From an uncultured Ruminococcus sp. (GTDB lineage: Bacteria; Bacillota; Clostridia; Oscillospirales; Acutalibacteraceae), in NCBI GenBank assembly GCA_902800065.1, contig CADCDE010000005.1:38352-102351 (forward strand): a DNA stretch of 64,000 bases. Reading direction: 5' to 3'. Position 1 is the first letter of the stretch. The number at the start of each line of letters is the position of its first letter. The position numbers and the translations under genes were made by a program. The notes under the pieces are model-generated. The model searched no databases and was not told the origin of the DNA. It was given only the letters and a program-made list of their open reading frames with translations. Shown here piece by piece: positions 1 to 9,254 of the stretch.

Positions 1-2
1 TA

Positions 3-461
3 CAGATGAAAAATATGGATGCATCACATCCTGCATTTTATTTTGTACTTACACTTGCATTGCCGTGGCTTGCGGATGCAGGAGCATATTTTGCAGGAGT
101 TACTCTCGGAAAGCATAAGCTGTGTCCCGAAATAAGTCCTAAAAAGACAATAGAAGGGGCAATAGGCGGTACGATAGTATGTGTATTGGCTACCTGTGGA
201 TTAGGCTGGCTTTTTGCCGATGTGATATATAAGAATGTTCAGATGAATTATATCAATTTAGCTGTTATTTCTCTTATAGGTTCACTGCTTTCGATATTGG
301 GAGATTTAAGTTTTTCAATTGTAAAGAGGACTTTTGATATAAAGGATTACGGTAATCTGATACCCGGACATGGCGGAGTATTGGACAGATTTGACAGTGT
401 GGTATTCGTATCACCGTTTTTGTATATAATAATGGGATATTTACCGGTAATGGGAGTGTAA
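3..461 (+). CDS. cdsA: Phosphatidate cytidylyltransferase, C-terminal part (cut by window start)
   Basis: The enzyme makes CDP-diacylglycerol from phosphatidic acid and CTP in the membrane, the branch point to acidic phospholipids. Only the C-terminal 150 or so residues are present; the reading frame is open from the first bases, so the start lies upstream of the window. Hydrophobic segments alternate with short loops. The family signature is visible near the end: GDLSFSIVKR followed by KD, then IPGHGGVLDRFDS, where the Asp residues bind metal. It ends 4 bp before dxr and belongs to the conserved phospholipid/isoprenoid cluster, which in relatives starts with uppS. Confidence 0.93.
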   Translation, partial: QMKNMDASHPAFYFVLTLALPWLADAGAYFAGVTLGKHKLCPEISPKKTIEGAIGGTIVCVLATCGLGWLFADVIYKNVQMNYINLAVISLIGSLLSILGDLSFSIVKRTFDIKDYGNLIPGHGGVLDRFDSVVFVSPFLYIIMGYLPVMGV

Positions 462-465
462 AGTT

Positions 466-1605
466 ATGACAAAGAATATATCTGTATTGGGTTCAACAGG
501 TTCCATAGGAGTGCAGACACTTGATGTTGCGAGAATGCACGGTATAAAGGTATCAGCATTGACAGCTAATACAAGTGTAGAACTGCTTGAAATACAGGCA
601 AGGGAATTCAAGCCTGATATAGTGGGAGTTTTGGATGAAGATGCGGCTGAAAGGCTTAAAATAGCTTTGGGAGATACCGATATAAAAGTAATTGGTGGAG
701 AATCGGGAATAATTGCCGCTGCACAGTATGAAAAGGCTGATACAATAGTAAATGCGATAGTGGGAGTAGCAGGACTTCTGCCTACACTTTCAGCGATAGA
801 AGCTAAGAAAGATCTTGCTTTGGCTAACAAGGAAACCCTTGTAGCAGGCGGAAGTATTGTAATGAGTGAGATAAAAAAGGCAGGTGTAAAATTATATCCT
901 GTTGACAGTGAACATTCGGCAATATTTCAGTGCTTGCAGGGCTGTCCTGAAAATGCCTTGAAAAAGGTTATTTTGACTGCATCAGGCGGTTCATTTTTCG
1001 GAAAAAGCAGAGATGAACTGAAAAATGTCACAGTGGAGAATGCCCTGAAGCATCCTAATTGGAGCATGGGTAAAAAAATCACCATAGACTCTGCTACAAT
1101 GATGAACAAGGGCTTGGAGGTGATAGAGGCATCATGGCTTTTTGATGTGGGAGATGAGGATATTGATGTACTTATCCACAGAGAGAGTATCATACATTCA
1201 ATGATACAGTTGAAGGATAATGCAGTCATAGCACAGCTTGGAACAGCGGATATGAGGATTCCTATACAGTATGCCCTGACATATCCCGAAAGACTGCATT
1301 CACCTGCAAAAGAATTAGATTTGGCTGAAATAGCAAATCTGAGCTTTGCGAAGCCCGATTACGAAACATTCAAATGTCTTGCACTTTGCAGGGAGGCTCT
1401 GAGAAAAGGCGGAATATATCCAACAGTTGCAAATGCAGCAAATGAAGTTGCAGTACAGATGTTCCTTGACAGAAAAATAGGATTTCTTGACATAGCAGAG
1501 ATAGTTGAAAATGCATTGTCGGAAGTTGATTTTGATAAAGATGATATAACTCTTGAGGATATTTTGCAGGCTGACAGGGAAACAAGGATTAAGAGCAGGA
1601 GATGA
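466..1605 (+). CDS. dxr: 1-deoxy-D-xylulose 5-phosphate reductoisomerase
   Basis: This is the second enzyme of the non-mevalonate (DOXP/MEP) isoprenoid pathway, converting DXP to MEP with NADPH. The 379 residues match the family length. The N-terminal Rossmann motif GSTGSIGVQTLDV is clear, followed by NKETLVAGG, the metal/substrate segment DSEHSAIFQ, KITIDSATMMNKGLE and GTADMRIPIQYAL. It sits 4 bp after cdsA and its stop overlaps the rseP start by 4 bp, so translation is probably coupled. Together with ispG downstream it shows that this organism makes isoprenoids by the MEP route. Confidence 0.97.
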   Translation: MTKNISVLGSTGSIGVQTLDVARMHGIKVSALTANTSVELLEIQAREFKPDIVGVLDEDAAERLKIALGDTDIKVIGGESGIIAAAQYEKADTIVNAIVGVAGLLPTLSAIEAKKDLALANKETLVAGGSIVMSEIKKAGVKLYPVDSEHSAIFQCLQGCPENALKKVILTASGGSFFGKSRDELKNVTVENALKHPNWSMGKKITIDSATMMNKGLEVIEASWLFDVGDEDIDVLIHRESIIHSMIQLKDNAVIAQLGTADMRIPIQYALTYPERLHSPAKELDLAEIANLSFAKPDYETFKCLALCREALRKGGIYPTVANAANEVAVQMFLDRKIGFLDIAEIVENALSEVDFDKDDITLEDILQADRETRIKSRR

Positions 1606-2660
1606 TTTCAATAGAAAGCGTATTGTTGGTAATAATAGGAGTGCTGTTGTTTGAGCTTATAGTATTCGTGCATGAGTTCGGACATTTTATAACAGCCAAA
1701 AAATCAGGTGTAAAAGTAAATGAATTTGCACTTGGAATGGGACCGAAGATAATAAAATTTCAAAAGGGTGAAACGCTGTATTCGCTGAGATTGTTTCCGA
1801 TAGGCGGATTTTGTGCCATGGAGGGCGAGGACAGTGACAGTACAGATGAACGAGCTTTCGGAAACAAAGCTGTATGGAAAAGAATGATAATAGTCGTAGC
1901 AGGTGCAGTGATGAATTTGCTGTTGGGATTTGTTCTTATGATGATAACTCTTGCACCGACAGAGCGTTTTGTGTCAAATAAGATAGCGCTTTTTATGAAA
2001 AATGCTCCGTCATCAAAGGTATTGCAGGTAGGTGACGAAATACAAGCGATAAACGGTTATCATTTTTCGACTTCAATGGATTTCAGTTTTGCACTTGCAA
2101 CAGCCAAGTCAAATGAACTATCATTTGATGTAAAGCGTGACGGACAATATCTGCACTTTGACAGTGTAAAATTCGGTACTGTCGAAAAAGACGGCAAGGA
2201 GATAATACAGCTTGATTTTCAGGTCGAGGGAATAAATAATAATTTTGGAGTGCTTATCTCACAGTCATTTTTATCGACAGTATCTACCGTGAGAATGGTA
2301 TGGGCAAGTCTCGGCGGACTTGTCACAGGACAATTCGGCTTCAATGAAGTTGCAGGACCTATCGGAATGACCTCGGCGATATCACAGGTAGCTTCAGAGG
2401 GATTAAAGAGCAGTTTTTGGGATGCCTTGCATAATATCGTATATGTAATGACGATAATCACAGTGAATCTCGGTGTTGTAAATTTACTTCCGCTGCCCGC
2501 ACTTGACGGAGGAAGACTTGTATTTTTAATAATAGAGGCAATAAGGAGAAAGCCTGTAAAGCCCGAACATGAGGGAATGATACATGCTGTCGGAATGGTG
2601 GCATTGCTGATATTCATGGTCGTAATTTCAATAAATGATGTGATAAGATTATTTTCGTGA
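1602..2660 (+). CDS. rseP: RIP metalloprotease, site-2 protease family
   Basis: A membrane zinc protease of the RseP/RasP type that cleaves transmembrane segments, such as anti-sigma factors and signal-peptide remnants. At residues 24-28 the first helix carries the HEFGH zinc motif. A PDZ domain lies at about residues 105-190 (VLQVGDEIQAING), and the second conserved segment NLLPLPALDGGRL, with the third metal ligand Asp, lies near residue 300. It is 352 residues long, usual for Firmicutes. The ATG overlaps the dxr stop. In Bacillus proS follows; here ispG takes that place, as in many Clostridia. Confidence 0.95.
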   Translation: MISIESVLLVIIGVLLFELIVFVHEFGHFITAKKSGVKVNEFALGMGPKIIKFQKGETLYSLRLFPIGGFCAMEGEDSDSTDERAFGNKAVWKRMIIVVAGAVMNLLLGFVLMMITLAPTERFVSNKIALFMKNAPSSKVLQVGDEIQAINGYHFSTSMDFSFALATAKSNELSFDVKRDGQYLHFDSVKFGTVEKDGKEIIQLDFQVEGINNNFGVLISQSFLSTVSTVRMVWASLGGLVTGQFGFNEVAGPIGMTSAISQVASEGLKSSFWDALHNIVYVMTIITVNLGVVNLLPLPALDGGRLVFLIIEAIRRKPVKPEHEGMIHAVGMVALLIFMVVISINDVIRLFS

Positions 2661-2677
2661 AATAAGGGGGTTTTTTT

Positions 2678-3727
2678 GTGAAAAGGCGTGAGACTAAAAA
2701 AATAAAATTGGGAGATATATTCATAGGCGGAGATTCAAAAATAACTGTACAGTCAATGCTGAACATTCCCTCAACGGATATTGAGGGAAGTGTAAGGCAG
2801 GCTGAAGCATTGGAAAAAGCAGGTTGTGATATAATCAGGATAGCTGTTCCGGATTTAGATGCGGTGAAGCTGATTCCGGCAATAAAAGAGAAAGTATCTG
2901 TGCCGATAGTGGCTGATATACATTTTGACTATAAAATAGCCTTGGAATCGGCAGCGGCAGGAGTTGATAAGATACGCATAAATCCGGGTAATATCGGAGA
3001 TGAGAACAGAGTAAAAATGGTTGCTGACGAGTGCAGAAAAAGAAATATCCCTATAAGAATAGGCGTTAATTCAGGTTCGCTTGAAAAGCATATTTTGGCG
3101 AAATACGGCAAGCCTACTCCACAGGCACTGTGTGACAGTGCAATGTATCATGCGTCACTTCTGGAAAAATTTGATTTTGAAAATATCGTTCTTTCAATGA
3201 AATCGTCTAACGTGGAGTTTATGACAGAAGCGTATGAATTGGCGGCAGAAAAGTGTAATTATCCCCTGCATCTTGGAGTTACAGAAGCAGGTACAGAGAG
3301 AATGGGGATAATAAAGTCATCTATTGGAATAGGCTCACTTCTTTTGAAAGGAATAGGAGATACAATAAGAGTATCACTGACAGATGAGCCTGTCAAAGAA
3401 GTATATGCGGCAAAGGATATATTGAAGTCATTGGGATTAAATGACGAGGGAATAAAATTCGTATCATGTCCGACCTGCGGAAGAACAAGGATAAATCTCA
3501 TAGAGATAGCAAAACAGGCTGAAGAAAGATTAAAGGACTGTAAAAAGAATATAACTGTAGCGATAATGGGCTGTGTTGTAAACGGTCCGGGAGAAGCAAG
3601 AGAGGCTGATATCGGAATAGCAGGAGGCATAAAAGAGGGACTTATATTCAAAAAAGGTAAGGTGATAAAGAAAGTTCCCGAAGAAGTTCTGCTTGATGAA
3701 TTGGTCAAAGAGATAGAGCTTATGTAA
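2678..3727 (+). CDS. ispG: 4-hydroxy-3-methylbut-2-en-1-yl diphosphate synthase (flavodoxin-type)
   Basis: An iron-sulfur enzyme of the MEP pathway that converts MEcPP to HMBPP. The N-terminal TIM barrel contains VADIHFDYKIALE and KIRINPGNIG. The C-terminal cluster-binding Cys residues are C264 and C267 (CPTCGR) and C299 (MGCVVNGPGEA). The 349-residue length fits the short, two-domain bacterial form. GTG is the start, with a G-rich Shine-Dalgarno sequence (AAGGGGG) 17 bp after rseP. Its place between rseP and polC is typical of Clostridia. Confidence 0.96.
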   Translation: MKRRETKKIKLGDIFIGGDSKITVQSMLNIPSTDIEGSVRQAEALEKAGCDIIRIAVPDLDAVKLIPAIKEKVSVPIVADIHFDYKIALESAAAGVDKIRINPGNIGDENRVKMVADECRKRNIPIRIGVNSGSLEKHILAKYGKPTPQALCDSAMYHASLLEKFDFENIVLSMKSSNVEFMTEAYELAAEKCNYPLHLGVTEAGTERMGIIKSSIGIGSLLLKGIGDTIRVSLTDEPVKEVYAAKDILKSLGLNDEGIKFVSCPTCGRTRINLIEIAKQAEERLKDCKKNITVAIMGCVVNGPGEAREADIGIAGGIKEGLIFKKGKVIKKVPEEVLLDELVKEIELM

Positions 3728-3747
3728 TTTTAAAAAGGAAGATTTGA

Positions 3748-6700
3748 TTGAACACATTTTTTGATTTTTTTTCGGGGTACATAGATACAAAAAGTCTGCC
3801 TGATAATATAAACAGCAGTGTGATAGTAAATATAGAGATAGATTCTGCAAGGCGGATGATGAATATATATCTGAAGTGTTCGGAGCTTTTGGAGAGAAAG
3901 GATATTTTCGAGGCTGAGAAAAGGATATGTAAAAGTGTTCTCAGCTTGTCGCTTTGTTTTATACATCCACGTTATGAAAGCATTTTATTTGATATAGGAT
4001 ATTATCCGCAGATGGTAGCGGAATTGAAAAGAAGAAATGCAAGTCTTAACGGAACACTGAATGATTCGTCTGCCGAGGTAAAGGAGAATAAAATAGTCAT
4101 ATATTTACAGCACGGTGGAGTGGATATACTGACTATGCAAAAGTTTGACCAAAAATTGTCCGAGCTTATAAAAAGTGAATTTGGGATATTTTTGGAAGTG
4201 AGCTTCAGTGGAGTGCTTTCGATAGACTATGAAAGCGAGACGTATATCGAGCATCAGAAGATAAATGAGGAAAAGGCATTGCGTGAAGCAAAGATAGAAG
4301 CACAAGAGCAGTATGAGATGATGATGAAAACTGCGAATGAAAGAAAAGCACTGCCACAGACACCTCCCAAGGAGATACCTGTTTCCAAAATGGAAATTGA
4401 AATTCGTGAGGGAGCAAGTCTTATCCCGTCATATATCCCGGAAAGTGCCGTTACAATCTACGGAGGAGCGATAAAAGGCGAAAAGCCCGTTGAACTGAAG
4501 AAGATAAACGGAGATATGAACAGGATAGTTGTATGGGGACAGATATTTTCAATTGAAGTAAAGGATTCCAAAAATAAAAATAAGATAATCTCAATGAGCA
4601 TAACGGATTTCACAGGCTCAATGATACTGAAGATAATAGCACCGCCCGAAAAATGCAAGGGCATACTTGAGTTGAAGTGCGGAATGGCAGTAATTGCAAG
4701 AGGAAATGCACAGTATGACAAATATGATCATGATATAAGTGTGATGGTATCGGCAATGAGCATTGTCACAATGCCGAAGATAGTCGATAAAGCCGAAAAG
4801 AAGCGTGTTGAACTGCATTTGCATACAAATATGTCTGCCATGGATGCCGTGACAGGTGCAGGCGATTTGATAAACAGAGCATATTCATGGGGAATGTCTG
4901 CAATTGCGATAACCGATCACGGAGTTGCACAGGCATATCCTGATGCAATGAACGCCTGTGACAAGATAGCGAAAAAAGGCGGAAAATTCAAGGTCATATA
5001 CGGAGTAGAATCTTATTTTATAAATGACGAGGCTACGGGGGCAGTTGAAGGAAGTGCAGAACAATCACTTGACGGAGAATTTATCGTTTTTGATATAGAA
5101 ACGACAGGTTTTGGAGCTGCCAAAGAGAGAATAACGGAAATAGGTGCAGTAAGGATGATAAACGGTGAGATAAAGGATACATTCTCTACGTTTGTAAATC
5201 CCGAAAAGCCTATCCCCGAAAAGATAACCGAGCTTACAGGCATAGATGACTCAATGGTAGCTGATGCCCCTCTTGAAGAAACAGCCGTGAAGCAATTTTT
5301 GGAATACTGCGGTAAAAATGCAGTAGTGGTGGCACATAATGCAAAGTTTGACACGAGCTTTATAAAAGCGGCTGCCGAAAGGCATGGTATTGATTATACG
5401 CTGACATACATAGATACACTTGCGATATCAAGGGGAATGTTTTCTCAGCTTGCAAAGCATAAGTTGGATAATGTGGCTAAATTTCTGAAATTGGGAGATT
5501 TTGATCATCATAGAGCGTGTGAAGATGCAATGATGCTTGCAAGGATATTTCAGGTTATGCTCCGGAAGCTGAAGGATGATTTCGGAGCAGAGAATGTTTC
5601 TGATATTTCCAGGGTATTGCCCAAGCCCGATATAAAAAACTACAAATATTATCATCAGATAATACTTGTAAAGAATCAGGTCGGATTGAAGAATCTTTAT
5701 AAACTGATATCCAAGTCACACATAGAAACCTTTTACAAGAAGCCGCTGGTACTGAAATCCGATCTGGAAAAACTGCGTGACGGTCTTATAATAGGAAGTG
5801 CGTGTGAAGCAGGAGAGCTTTTCAGAGCGATAGTTGAAGGAAAGAACTGGGATGAGCTTAAAAATATAGCCTCGTTCTATGACTATCTTGAAATACAGCC
5901 TATAGGAAATAATATGTATCTTTTGAGAAACGGTACAGTGAATAGTGTTGAGGATTTGCAGAATTTCAACAGGACAGTAGTTAAATTAGGTGAGGAGCTG
6001 AATATCCCTGTAGTGGCAACGTGTGATGTTCATTTCATGGATCCGCATGAAAGTGAGTACAGAAAAGTACTTATGATGTATCAGGGATACACCGATGCAG
6101 AAGAACAGGCTCCGCTTTATTTCAGGACAACGGCTGAAATGCTGAAAGAATTTGAATATCTCGGCAAGGAAAAGGCATATGAAGTAGTGGTTGAAAATAC
6201 GAATTATATAGCTGATATGGTCGAAAGTGTAAGAGCGGTTCCGAAGGGAAATTTTCCGCCATTCATTCCAGGAGCAGAGGAACAGCTTACGACTATAACA
6301 TGGGAGAGAGCAAAAAATCTCTATGGAGACCCACTGCCCGAAATTGTAAAAGCGAGAATAGACAAAGAGCTTAATTCTATAATCAAAAACGGATTTTCAG
6401 TGTTATATATGACGGCTCAGAAATTGGTTGCGGATTCAAATGAACATGGTTATCTTGTAGGCTCAAGAGGTTCTGTCGGTTCATCATTTGTGGCAACAAT
6501 GTCGGGTATATCCGAGGTAAATCCGTTATGTCCGCATTATGTTTGTCCGAAGTGCCATAACAGTGAATTTTTTGATGACGGAAGCTACGGTTCGGGATTT
6601 GATTTACCGCCGAAAAAATGTCCGAATTGCGGTACAGATTATCTTCGTGACGGACATGATATACCGTTTGAAACATTTTTGGGCTTCAAGGGAGATAAAA

Positions 6701-8139
6701 CACCTGATATAGACCTGAACTTTGCAGGCGAGTATCAAACGAAATCGCACAGATATACGGAGGAGCTTTTCGGAAAAGAGAATGTGTTCAAAGCAGGAAC
6801 AATAGGTACGGTAGCGGATAAAACTGCATTGGGATTCGTAAAGAAATACGAGGAAATAAAGGGATATTCGCTTAACAGGGCCGAGGAGCTTCGTCTGGCG
6901 GCAGGCTGTACAGGAGTAAAGAGGACAACAGGACAGCATCCTGCAGGAATGGTAGTTGTGCCGAGAAGCAATGATATATACGAATTTTGTCCGATACAAA
7001 GACCAGCAAATGACCAGAAAACCGAAATTATCACTACGCATTTTGATTTCCATTCAATACATGATACAGTTTGCAAGCTGGATGAATTGGGACATGATGT
7101 TCCGACAATGTATCACTATCTGGAGGAATATACAGGGATAAGTGTAATGGATGTGTCAATGAGCGATCCCGATGTAATGTCATTGTTCGTTTCAACGAAG
7201 GCACTCAATGTTGATCCTGATGATATAGATTCAAAGACAGGTACATTTTCACTGCCGGAAGTTGGAACGACATTTGTAAGAAATATGCTCATAGAAACAC
7301 AGCCAAAGACATTTGCGGATTTGTTGCAGGTATCTGGACTTTCACACGGTACAGATGTGTGGATAGGCAATGCGGCGGACCTGATAGCAAAGAAGATATG
7401 TACTATATCTGAAGTTATAGGAACCCGTGACAATATTATGGTGTATCTTATGCACAAGGGACTTGAGCCTGATATGGCATTCAAGATAATGGAGATAGTC
7501 AGAAAGGGCAATGCAACGAAGCTGCTGACGGAAGAACATATAAATGCAATGAAGGAGCATGATGTTCCTCAATGGTATATAGATTCCTGCATGAAGATAA
7601 AATATATGTTCCCGAAGGCTCATGCGGCGGCATATATGATAGCTACACTGAGATTGGGTTGGTATAAGGTACATAAGCCGACAGAATATTATGCGGCATA
7701 TTTCACGGTCAAGAATGAAGATTTTGATGCGGCACTCGTTGTAAAGGGAAGAACTGCTGTAAGGAATAAGATGGAAGAACTGAATAATAAGATACAGAAA
7801 AAAGAGGCTACTGCCAAGGAAGAAACTACCTATGCGGCATTACAGATAATAAATGAAATGCTTGCACGAGGAATAGGTGTTTTGCCGATAGATATCTATA
7901 AGTCAGATGCAAGGAGATTTCTTGTAGAAGACGGCAAAATAAGACTGCCGTTTGTGGCACTTTCGGGAGTAGGCGAGGCAGCGGCAAACGGTCTTGCAGA
8001 AGCCAAAAATGACGGTGAATTCACATCAATAGAGGATTTTCAGCAGAGAGCCAAAGTTTCAAAAGCAGTTATAGATATGCTGAAAGATATAGGGGCATTC
8101 GGAGACCTGCCAGACAGCAGTCAGTTGAAATTTATGTAA
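3748..8139 (+). CDS. polC: DNA polymerase III alpha subunit, Gram-positive type (PolC)
   Basis: The replicative polymerase of low-GC Gram-positives, with built-in proofreading. The 1463 residues have the PolC order: an N-terminal region, an OB fold (about 240-340), a PHP domain starting with ELHLHTNMSAMDAV at about 353, a DEDDh exonuclease inserted into it (FDIETTGFG at about 448, to about 610), then the polymerase core. The catalytic DxD is visible as D987 and D989 in TPDIDLNF. A four-Cys zinc site (C933, C936, C958, C961) precedes it. TTG at 3748, about 9 bp after AAAAAGGAAG, gives the best start. It is the last conserved gene of the cdsA cluster. Confidence 0.97.
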   Translation: MNTFFDFFSGYIDTKSLPDNINSSVIVNIEIDSARRMMNIYLKCSELLERKDIFEAEKRICKSVLSLSLCFIHPRYESILFDIGYYPQMVAELKRRNASLNGTLNDSSAEVKENKIVIYLQHGGVDILTMQKFDQKLSELIKSEFGIFLEVSFSGVLSIDYESETYIEHQKINEEKALREAKIEAQEQYEMMMKTANERKALPQTPPKEIPVSKMEIEIREGASLIPSYIPESAVTIYGGAIKGEKPVELKKINGDMNRIVVWGQIFSIEVKDSKNKNKIISMSITDFTGSMILKIIAPPEKCKGILELKCGMAVIARGNAQYDKYDHDISVMVSAMSIVTMPKIVDKAEKKRVELHLHTNMSAMDAVTGAGDLINRAYSWGMSAIAITDHGVAQAYPDAMNACDKIAKKGGKFKVIYGVESYFINDEATGAVEGSAEQSLDGEFIVFDIETTGFGAAKERITEIGAVRMINGEIKDTFSTFVNPEKPIPEKITELTGIDDSMVADAPLEETAVKQFLEYCGKNAVVVAHNAKFDTSFIKAAAERHGIDYTLTYIDTLAISRGMFSQLAKHKLDNVAKFLKLGDFDHHRACEDAMMLARIFQVMLRKLKDDFGAENVSDISRVLPKPDIKNYKYYHQIILVKNQVGLKNLYKLISKSHIETFYKKPLVLKSDLEKLRDGLIIGSACEAGELFRAIVEGKNWDELKNIASFYDYLEIQPIGNNMYLLRNGTVNSVEDLQNFNRTVVKLGEELNIPVVATCDVHFMDPHESEYRKVLMMYQGYTDAEEQAPLYFRTTAEMLKEFEYLGKEKAYEVVVENTNYIADMVESVRAVPKGNFPPFIPGAEEQLTTITWERAKNLYGDPLPEIVKARIDKELNSIIKNGFSVLYMTAQKLVADSNEHGYLVGSRGSVGSSFVATMSGISEVNPLCPHYVCPKCHNSEFFDDGSYGSGFDLPPKKCPNCGTDYLRDGHDIPFETFLGFKGDKTPDIDLNFAGEYQTKSHRYTEELFGKENVFKAGTIGTVADKTALGFVKKYEEIKGYSLNRAEELRLAAGCTGVKRTTGQHPAGMVVVPRSNDIYEFCPIQRPANDQKTEIITTHFDFHSIHDTVCKLDELGHDVPTMYHYLEEYTGISVMDVSMSDPDVMSLFVSTKALNVDPDDIDSKTGTFSLPEVGTTFVRNMLIETQPKTFADLLQVSGLSHGTDVWIGNAADLIAKKICTISEVIGTRDNIMVYLMHKGLEPDMAFKIMEIVRKGNATKLLTEEHINAMKEHDVPQWYIDSCMKIKYMFPKAHAAAYMIATLRLGWYKVHKPTEYYAAYFTVKNEDFDAALVVKGRTAVRNKMEELNNKIQKKEATAKEETTYAALQIINEMLARGIGVLPIDIYKSDARRFLVEDGKIRLPFVALSGVGEAAANGLAEAKNDGEFTSIEDFQQRAKVSKAVIDMLKDIGAFGDLPDSSQLKFM

Positions 8140-8153
8140 GGAATGAAACAATA

Positions 8154-9254
8154 ATGGAAATTATAAAGATTGTAGTTACAGGAGGTCCCTGTGCAGGTAA
8201 GTCAACGGCAATGAGTCGTATACAGAATACTCTTGCGAATATGGGTTATAGGACACTTTTCATAGGAGAGACGGCAACTGAGCTTATAACAGGCGGAGTG
8301 GCTCCGTGGACGTGCGGTTCAAATGCGGATTATCAGCGTTTGCAGATGAAATTGCAGATAGAAAAGGAAAAGATATTTGAACAGGCAGCCGAAACAATGG
8401 ATTGCGATAAGGTTCTGATAATATGTGACAGAGGTGTAATGGATAATAAAGCCTATATGTGTCGTGAAGAATTTGAACAGGTATTGAAAGAGGTCAATGC
8501 AAATGAAGTTGAGCTTAGAGACGGATATGATGCAGTATTTCATCTTGTGACAGCGGCAAAAGGTGCAGAGAAGTTTTATACAAATGTAAACAATACAGCC
8601 CGTACAGAAACGCCCGAACAGGCGGTATTGCTTGATGATAAGATAATATCTGCATGGACAGGGCATCCTCATTTCAGAGTAATAGACAACAGCTATGATT
8701 TTGAAAGCAAGATAAGAAAACTTATCAGTGAGATATTGGGATTTTTGGGTGAGCCTGAGCCTTTGGAGATAGAGAGGAAATATCTTATAGAATATCCCAA
8801 TTTGGAAATGCTTGAATCAATGGACAGCTGTGAAAAGGTAGAAATAATACAGACGTATTTGCATTCGCCCGAAAATGAGGAGATAAGATTGAGACAGCGT
8901 GGAAATGACGGTCATTATGTCTATTTCAAGACGATAAAAAGAGAATTGAGCGACACAAAGAGGATAGAGATAGAAAAACGTCTTAATAAAGATGAATATT
9001 TAAGACTTTTAATGACAGCGGATACATCCAAGCGTCAGATAAGAAAAAACAGATATTGTCTTACTTATAAGAATCAGTATTTTGAAATAGACGTATATCC
9101 TTTTTGGAAAGATAAGGCTATCATGGAGATAGAATTGAGCGATGAGGATTCTCCGATAATATTCCCCGATTTTATAAAGATAATAAGGGAAGTTACAAGC
9201 GAAAAGGAGTATAAAAATTCATCTCTTGCGGAGAATATCGTGTGCAAGCTCTGA
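8154..9254 (+). CDS. P-loop ATPase fused to a CYTH domain
   Basis: A two-domain protein of 366 residues. Residues 1 to about 195 form a P-loop NTPase with Walker A GGPCAGKST near residue 12 and a Walker B-like VLIICDRGVMD; this part resembles the NadR/Ttd14 kinase-like ATPases. From about residue 203 a CYTH (triphosphate tunnel) domain begins with the LEIERKY signature, followed by alternating basic and acidic strand residues (EIRLRQRG, RIEIEKRL) as in inorganic triphosphatases and class IV adenylate cyclases. The substrate cannot be read from sequence. It starts 15 bp after polC and its 3' end overlaps the convergent symporter gene by 36 bp. Confidence 0.85.
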   Translation: MEIIKIVVTGGPCAGKSTAMSRIQNTLANMGYRTLFIGETATELITGGVAPWTCGSNADYQRLQMKLQIEKEKIFEQAAETMDCDKVLIICDRGVMDNKAYMCREEFEQVLKEVNANEVELRDGYDAVFHLVTAAKGAEKFYTNVNNTARTETPEQAVLLDDKIISAWTGHPHFRVIDNSYDFESKIRKLISEILGFLGEPEPLEIERKYLIEYPNLEMLESMDSCEKVEIIQTYLHSPENEEIRLRQRGNDGHYVYFKTIKRELSDTKRIEIEKRLNKDEYLRLLMTADTSKRQIRKNRYCLTYKNQYFEIDVYPFWKDKAIMEIELSDEDSPIIFPDFIKIIREVTSEKEYKNSSLAENIVCKL

